56,346 nt of DNA. It comes from Solirubrobacterales bacterium. Lineage in GTDB: Bacteria > Actinomycetota > Thermoleophilia > Solirubrobacterales > Solirubrobacteraceae. The stretch is from NCBI GenBank assembly GCA_027315115.1, contig DAHUYQ010000018.1:1-56346 (forward strand). The letters run 5' to 3'. Position numbers and translations under genes: made by a program. The notes below the pieces were generated by a model. The model worked only from the letters and a program-made list of their open reading frames with translations, did no database searches and was not told the DNA's origin. Below are positions 52,353-56,346 of the stretch, piece by piece; positions within the stretch are counted from its first letter, which is position 1, and each line of letters starts with the position of its first letter.

Positions 52353-52366
52353 CCGTCTGGGCGCCG

Positions 52367-52400
52367 GCCACGCGAGGGCCCGTCCGGGCCCTCGCGTGGC
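52367..52400 (+). terminator. Perfect 15-bp hairpin
   Basis: GCCACGCGAGGGCCC-GTCC-GGGCCCTCGCGTGGC, 15 bases after the previous hairpin. The two in series resemble a double GC-rich terminator before the next gene. Confidence 0.55.
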
Positions 52401-52450
52401 GGCCCGTCCGATGCACGTGCACTTGGCTGTTGCCCATAGGATGAGCCCGC

Positions 52451-52945
52451 ATGGCGAGGATCCTCATCATCGGCGGCGGGCAGCGGGGCATGTGGCTTGC
52501 CGGCAGGGTCGGCGAGCAGGGCCATGCGTCGCGGATCCTGACGCGCGAGCAGGGCCGGCGGGCGGAGATCGAGGGCGTCGGGGCGCAGTGCGTCATCGGG
52601 ACGCCCGATCGGCTGGCCACGATGGTCGCGGCGCTCGACGGCGTGACGATCGTCTGCTGGCTGCTCGGCTGCGCGAGCGGGGAGGAGGCGCAGGTTCGCG
52701 CTCTGCACGACCTGCGGCTGCGCTCCTTCATGGTCAAGACGATCGACACCACGATCAGGGGAGTGATCTACGAGGCGGCGGGCAGTGTGCCCGCCGACGT
52801 GCTCTCCTTGGGAGTCAGGATCGCGACCGAGGTCGCCGAGGTCAACCAGATTCCGCTGGCGGTGCTGCGCTCCGATCCGGCGCAGCGGGAGAGCTGGCGA
52901 TCGGAGGCGCAGGGCGCCGTGCAGGTGCTGCTCGGAGGGACCTGA
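52451..52945 (+). CDS. Small Rossmann-fold NAD(P)-binding-like protein
   Basis: 164 residues. It starts ARILIIGGGQRGMWLAGRVG, a dinucleotide-binding loop (GGGxxG), with later strands in AQCVIGTPDRLATMVAALDG and VTIVCWLLGCAS. It is much shorter than full dehydrogenases and may bind a nucleotide or form part of a complex. No catalytic pattern is recognised. AGGATGAGC precedes the ATG. It may be transcribed from the promoter at 52118. Confidence 0.75.
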   Translation: MARILIIGGGQRGMWLAGRVGEQGHASRILTREQGRRAEIEGVGAQCVIGTPDRLATMVAALDGVTIVCWLLGCASGEEAQVRALHDLRLRSFMVKTIDTTIRGVIYEAAGSVPADVLSLGVRIATEVAEVNQIPLAVLRSDPAQRESWRSEAQGAVQVLLGGT

Positions 52946-52964
52946 GCTCGGCTGCGCGCGTCGC

Positions 52965-53576
52965 TCAGCGCGCTTCGCGGTCGAGCATCGGCGCGAGGCG
53001 GGCGATCAGGTCGTCGAGGATGCGGGCGGTGGCGCCCCAGATCAGGTGGCCCGAGAGCTCGTAGGCGTCGGTGTCGAACGTGAGCCCGCGGCGGGTGATC
53101 TGGGCCATGCCGCGCGCCATGCGCAGGTCGCGCAGCGCGAGCTCGATCACCGCATCCACCTCTGCTTCGTTGATGCTCCACGCCTGCCGTGCCTCGATCG
53201 CGCCGACGAAGGGGTGGATGGCGTAGTTGGTCACGAACGTCGAGGTCGGCGTGAGCGCGCCGGCGAGCGTGACCTCCGCCTGGGGCAGGCCGATCTCCTC
53301 CTCGGCCTCGCGCAGCGCGGTGTCGGCCAGGGTCGCGTCGATCGGCTCGCGCCGGCCGCCCGGGAAGGAGATCTCTCCCGCGTGCCTGCGCAGGTCGGCG
53401 CGCCTGCGCGTCAGCACGACATGGGGCTCGGCGCCGGCGATGTAGATCGGCACCAGAACCGCGGACTCTGTCTGGCCGTCCGGGATCCGGCGCCCGTCGC
53501 TGCCATTGGATGGGGGCTTGTCGCCGATCAGCGCCCCGAGCGCGGGAGCAAGCGCGTCCCCGCTGCCCGGGGGCAT
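52965..53576 (-). CDS. NUDIX hydrolase, CoA pyrophosphatase-like
   Basis: 203 residues. The segment LTRRRADLRRHAGEISFPGG leads into the Nudix box, GRREPIDATLADTALREAEE followed by EIGL (Gx5Ex7REUxEExGU satisfied). The preceding LRxHxGEIxFPGG pattern marks the CoA pyrophosphatase/NudL group that cleaves CoA or ADP-linked metabolites. A variable N-terminal 30 residues precede the fold. Possibly in one unit with the OsmC gene upstream (19 nt gap). Confidence 0.93.
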   Translation of the reverse strand: MPPGSGDALAPALGALIGDKPPSNGSDGRRIPDGQTESAVLVPIYIAGAEPHVVLTRRRADLRRHAGEISFPGGRREPIDATLADTALREAEEEIGLPQAEVTLAGALTPTSTFVTNYAIHPFVGAIEARQAWSINEAEVDAVIELALRDLRMARGMAQITRRGLTFDTDAYELSGHLIWGATARILDDLIARLAPMLDREAR

Positions 53577-53595
53577 CGGGATGCCCCTGTCGCGC

Positions 53596-54003
53596 TCAGG
53601 CAGCGAGGTGGACTCGCTCGACGCGTTCGTTGAACATCACCTCGCCGTCGAGCGTCCGGTGCACCGGGCACTTGGCGGCGATCACGCGCAGACGTTCCAC
53701 CTGTTCCTCGCTCAGGCCGTCCGGCAGGCGCAGGACCATGTCGAATTTGGTCGGCGTGCCCCGCTCGGCCGGCGAGTACTCGACATCGACTTCGACGGGC
53801 CCGATCTCCCAGCCCTTGCGGGCCGCGTACATCTCCATCGTGATCGCGGTGCAGGACGCGAGGCTGACGGCCAGCATCTCCTGCGGATCAGGCCCGGCAT
53901 CGGTCCCGCCTGCGTCCGTCGTCTCGTCTACGAGGATCTGGTGGTCGCGTACCTGGACGGAGTGCTTGAACGTCCTATCGGTGCGCCGTGCGGTGGCTTG
54001 CAT
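53596..54003 (-). CDS. OsmC/Ohr-family peroxide-reducing protein
   Basis: 135 residues from the ATG preceded by GGAAGG (another ATG lies 27 nt earlier). Two redox Cys are present: in MLAVSLASCTAITMEMYAAR and in AAKCPVHRTL, with the Arg/Glu environment of the family. It reduces organic or fatty-acid peroxides with low-molecular-weight thiols or lipoyl partners. Located just upstream of the NUDIX gene on the same strand. Confidence 0.93.
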   Translation of the reverse strand: MQATARRTDRTFKHSVQVRDHQILVDETTDAGGTDAGPDPQEMLAVSLASCTAITMEMYAARKGWEIGPVEVDVEYSPAERGTPTKFDMVLRLPDGLSEEQVERLRVIAAKCPVHRTLDGEVMFNERVERVHLAA

Positions 54004-54070
54004 GCGCGCTACGCCTTCCAATCTAGTCATCGGCCTGACGTGTCCATGGTATCGAGGTCCCTCGGCGTTC

Positions 54071-55375
54071 CTACGCGAGGGGATTGAACAGCAGGCCCGT
54101 CAGGAGCTTGGGGAAGAAGTAGGTGGACTTGGGCGGCATGTTCTCGCCCGCGGCCGCGACGTCGCGCACCTGGGCTACGGGCGTGGCGCGCATCAGGAAC
54201 GCCGCATCACTGACGCCGCCGCGAACCCTCTCGATCGCGTCCTGCGTGTCGCGCGCGTACCAGAGGCCGTTGAGCTCCGCGATGTCGTGCTCGCTCATGC
54301 CCAGCGCGCCCTTCAGCAGCAGCGCCTCCAGCACGCCTGTGTCCAGGGTCCTGTAGGCGGGGCTGCGGTTCGCCAGCGCCTGCTCCGCGATCTCCTGGCT
54401 CCTGAGCGTCAGTCGCGTCGGGCGCATGCTCGAGTCGATGAAGCCGAGCTGCAGCGGGCCCTCTCCGGGCGGCGGCGCGAGATCCTCCAGCGCCACCTCC
54501 TCCGCCACGAAGTCGCGGGCGATCGCCGCCGAGAGCGCGCTGCGCCGCTCTGCGTCAAGACCGCTGAGCAGCCGGTGGGTGGGGAACACCGTGAGACCCG
54601 GGTCCTCGAGCGCGACCAGGCACATCAGCACGTATTGATGAGGGGCCCCGCCCACCCCATCGCCGCCGATCTCCTCCGCGTAGGTCTGGGCGGTCTCGTA
54701 GCGATGATGGCCGTCGGCGATCAGCAGCTCGCTCTCGCGCAGCGCCTCCTGGACCGTGACGATCGTCTCCTTCTCGGGAACGCGCCAGATGCGATGGACC
54801 GTGCCTTCCCCGTCGGTCACCTCGCCGTCGGGGGGCTGCTCACCGGCGGGAGCCAGCGCGTCCCAGGCCGCGTGGGAGGGGTCGGAATAGAGAGAGAAGA
54901 TCGGCGAGAGGTTCGCCTTCGTCGCGCGCATCAGCCGCAGGCGGTCCTCCTTGGGGCCCGGATGCGTGCGCTCGTGCGGACGGACCATGCCCTCGCCGTA
55001 CCCCTCGATCCGCACCTTGCAGAAGAAGCCCCGCCGCGTGCGGGCGATGCCGTCCGGTCCCGTGTACTCCTGCGTGTGCGCCCAGAGCGCGGGCTGCGAG
55101 TCGGCCAACACCGCGCCCTGCGTGCGCCATCTGCCGAACAACGCGCCGGCAGCTTCGTAGGGGTCTGCCTGCGCGGCGTCGTCGTTGTCCTCCAAGCGTC
55201 CCTCGGAGGTCATGACCGGCAGGTCGACAGCGACCACGTTGTACTTGGAGCGCTCCAGCAGCGCGGCGCGCTGCTGCGGCGAGATCACGTCGTAGGGAGG
55301 CGCGGTCACCCCCGAGAGCGGGCCTACGACCGAGGTGTCGTAGCGGAGCGCATGCAGAGGTTGGACGTCGGCCAT
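54071..55375 (-). CDS. DUF1015 family protein
   Basis: 434 residues. It starts ADVQPLHALRYDTSVVGPLS, then TAPPYDVISPQQR, both typical for DUF1015. The conserved central motif IADGHHRYETA (around residue 220) suggests a catalytic or metal/phosphate-binding centre, and CKVRIEGYGEG ... VRPHERTHPGPKEDR is also conserved. Widespread in bacteria and archaea without a settled function; links to serine metabolism have been suggested, which I cannot confirm here. Single gene, divergent from the next. Confidence 0.93.
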   Translation of the reverse strand: MADVQPLHALRYDTSVVGPLSGVTAPPYDVISPQQRAALLERSKYNVVAVDLPVMTSEGRLEDNDDAAQADPYEAAGALFGRWRTQGAVLADSQPALWAHTQEYTGPDGIARTRRGFFCKVRIEGYGEGMVRPHERTHPGPKEDRLRLMRATKANLSPIFSLYSDPSHAAWDALAPAGEQPPDGEVTDGEGTVHRIWRVPEKETIVTVQEALRESELLIADGHHRYETAQTYAEEIGGDGVGGAPHQYVLMCLVALEDPGLTVFPTHRLLSGLDAERRSALSAAIARDFVAEEVALEDLAPPPGEGPLQLGFIDSSMRPTRLTLRSQEIAEQALANRSPAYRTLDTGVLEALLLKGALGMSEHDIAELNGLWYARDTQDAIERVRGGVSDAAFLMRATPVAQVRDVAAAGENMPPKSTYFFPKLLTGLLFNPLA

Positions 55376-55447
55376 GCGGGGGCTGACCCTATCAGTCGTC
55401 CGGTGTTGAGGGAAACAGGGGCCGATACATTCTGTCTGCGCAACCTG

Positions 55448-55461
55448 CGAACATACGTTCC
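55448..55461 (+). promoter_or_regulatory. SOS-like LexA box at a start codon
   Basis: CGAACATACGTTCC matches the CGAAC-N4-GTTCG operator in 9 of 10 fixed positions and ends directly before the GTG of the next gene. A possible -10 box TACATT lies at 55426-55431. LexA binding there would block transcription. Confidence 0.5.
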
Positions 55462-56112
55462 GTGGCGCATGCGACCTACATACGCGAGAAGGCGAGGCAG
55501 ATGCGAGTCGAGCGGAAGCTCTCGATCGATGAGCTCTCCGAACGCCTTGGGCTCTCACGCACGACGATCTACTACTGGGTGCGCGACCTGCCGATCCCAG
55601 GATCGGGGCCGGGCGGGGGATGGCCGGCAAACGCCCAGCGCAAGGGCGTGAAGGCGATGCAGCGCAAGTTTCGCCTGCTGCGCGAGGCGGCGTACAAGCA
55701 GGGGCTTGAGGAATTCGACGACCTAACGGGCGACCCGACGTTTCGGGACTTCATCTGCCTCTATCTGGCAGAGGGCTACAAGCGCAACCGCAACACCCTC
55801 GTCATCTGCAATTCGGATCCTGCGGTGATGCAGGTGTCCGTTCGTTGGCTGCGAGCGCTGACGGACAAGCAACTCACGTTCCGGATCCAGTATCACGCCG
55901 ATCAGGATGTCGAAGAGCTCCGCAGCTTTTGGGGCAGAATGCTCGACGTGCCTCCGTCATCGATAAAGCTCCAGCGCAAGTCGAACAGTAGCCAACTGAA
56001 GGGCCGTACCTGGCGGTCGGTACACGGCGTGCTCTCGGCCAATGTCAACGACACGCTGCTGCGTGCGCGCATGCAGGCCTGGATGGACCGCATCCGAGAG
56101 GACTGGCAGTAG
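55462..56112 (+). CDS. HTH protein with homing-endonuclease-like C-terminal domain
   Basis: 216 residues. The N-terminal helix-turn-helix is clear (KLSIDELSERLGLSRTTIYY, then WVRDLPIPG). The C-terminal domain (about 90-215) reads FICLYLAEGYKRNRNTLVIC, then NSDPAVMQVSVRWLRAL, and a second half HADQDVEELRSFWGRML. It resembles LAGLIDADG-type proteins, with LYLAEG as the catalytic helix and its Glu as the likely metal ligand. Stand-alone proteins of this sort are known in actinobacteria and archaea without function. GTG start overlapped by an SOS-like box. tRNA-Pro follows 14 nt later. Confidence 0.7.
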   Translation: MAHATYIREKARQMRVERKLSIDELSERLGLSRTTIYYWVRDLPIPGSGPGGGWPANAQRKGVKAMQRKFRLLREAAYKQGLEEFDDLTGDPTFRDFICLYLAEGYKRNRNTLVICNSDPAVMQVSVRWLRALTDKQLTFRIQYHADQDVEELRSFWGRMLDVPPSSIKLQRKSNSSQLKGRTWRSVHGVLSANVNDTLLRARMQAWMDRIREDWQ

Positions 56113-56126
56113 AATCACGATGATCA

Positions 56127-56200
56127 CGGGGCGTGGCGCAGCCTGGTAGCGCGCAGCCTTTGGGTGGCTGAGGCCCCCGGTTCGAATCCGGGCGCCCCGA
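56127..56200 (+). tRNA. tRNA-Pro (anticodon UGG)
   Basis: 74 bases including discriminator A. Acceptor arms CGGGGCG/CGCCCCG, D loop AGCCTGGTAGCGC, anticodon stem CAGCC/GGCTG with loop TTTGGGT (anticodon TGG), and T arm CCCGGTTCGAATCCGGG. CCA not encoded. Confidence 0.95.
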
Positions 56201-56206
56201 TCTTGA

Positions 56207-56236
56207 GAGGTGTTCACGTTCGAACGCCTCCCTTGT
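56207..56236 (+). terminator. Probable tRNA-Pro terminator
   Basis: GAGGTGTTC-ACGTTC-GAACGCCTC forms a 9-bp stem with one G-T pair, followed by CCTTGTT, 6 bases after the tRNA. Confidence 0.6.
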
Positions 56237-56346
56237 TCACGTTTGGCTTTGTCCGCGCGGGTCGTGGTGGGGTCTTGGTGTTTTGGGGCGCCGACCGGAT
56301 TGCCGGTGGGCGCTGTGGGCATCGTTGAGCGGTATCTCAGCCGCCG
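56237..56346. other. Right end of window, no gene seen
   Basis: About 110 bases relatively rich in G and T, without a convincing frame. Too short to classify; another element could begin here. Confidence 0.4.

Larger units (their letters stand above)
51996..52450. other. 455-bp intergenic region with promoter, dyad and hairpins
   Basis: No credible protein gene is seen. The left part is the divergent promoter area of glyS. The rest carries a TTGACA promoter with an operator-like dyad, a structured stretch and two long perfect hairpins, described separately. Confidence 0.7.

Noticed and set aside
55957..56322. Minus-strand frame containing GARIRTGGLSHPKAARYQ
   Set aside because: This is the well-known spurious protein from the antisense of a tRNA-Pro gene and overlaps a real gene.

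Overview
The window is high-GC, densely packed bacterial DNA with strand-switching operons. An actinobacterial origin is supported by a lexA gene under a CGAAC-N4-GTTCG SOS box, class A RNase P RNA, two Ku genes, a SigB/SigF-type sigma factor with an RsbW-like partner, GuaB3, an alpha2-type glycyl-tRNA synthetase and a cytochrome oxidase locus. Gene content and order suggest Thermoleophilia (Solirubrobacterales-like); this placement is inference, because no search could be run.

Layout. 1-4635: an integrated accessory element with a decayed GNAT gene, a frameshifted gene, two orphan genes, an excisionase-like gene and a tyrosine integrase. It abuts the 3' end of tRNA-Leu(GAG), its probable attachment site. 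4720-6010: lexA and the RNase P RNA gene. 6070-13085: an HNH protein, then a minus-strand block with an STAS antagonist, a GAF/PAS/SpoIIE-type phosphatase, two Ku genes, an RsbW-like kinase and a SigB-type sigma factor. 13189-16736: ppa, fdhD, small conserved genes and thrC. 16733-22280: a divergent LeuRS-like gene, guaB3 and guaA. 22419-24469: a minus-strand two-gene module, an SMC/RecF-like ATPase plus a DUF4276/TOPRIM-like protein, lying between housekeeping operons. It is the best candidate here for an undescribed (defence-like) system. 24669-34233: rplM-rpsI-glmM-glmS-nnr-alr-cca-HIT, covering ribosome, cell wall, NAD(P)H repair and tRNA CCA addition. 34276-38274: a secreted Lys/Glu- and Thr-rich protein, a lipoprotein, a zinc-ribbon protein, a GT4 glycosyltransferase and a CBS protein. 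38472-42573: cytochrome oxidase genes ctaC-ctaD-ctaB plus two tiny membrane proteins. 42750-51995: enoyl-CoA hydratase, C26 amidohydrolase, PAP2 and LPG-synthase-like membrane proteins, trxB, a beta-oxidation gene pair and glyS. 51996-52450: a non-coding stretch with a strong promoter/dyad and strongly structured sequence (candidate ncRNA). 52451-56346: a Rossmann protein, NUDIX, OsmC and DUF1015 proteins, an HTH/homing-endonuclease-like gene with an SOS-like box at its start codon, and tRNA-Pro(UGG).

Working together. guaB3/guaA act in guanine nucleotide supply. glmM/glmS/alr supply peptidoglycan precursors. cca fits the two tRNA genes, neither of which encodes CCA. The sigma/anti-sigma/phosphatase/antagonist set forms a partner-switching stress module with NHEJ Ku genes nested in it. 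Short GC-rich tandem or palindromic repeats repeatedly follow stop codons and probably act as terminators. Several genes have -10-like hexamers only 6-10 nt before the start codon, suggesting leaderless mRNAs.
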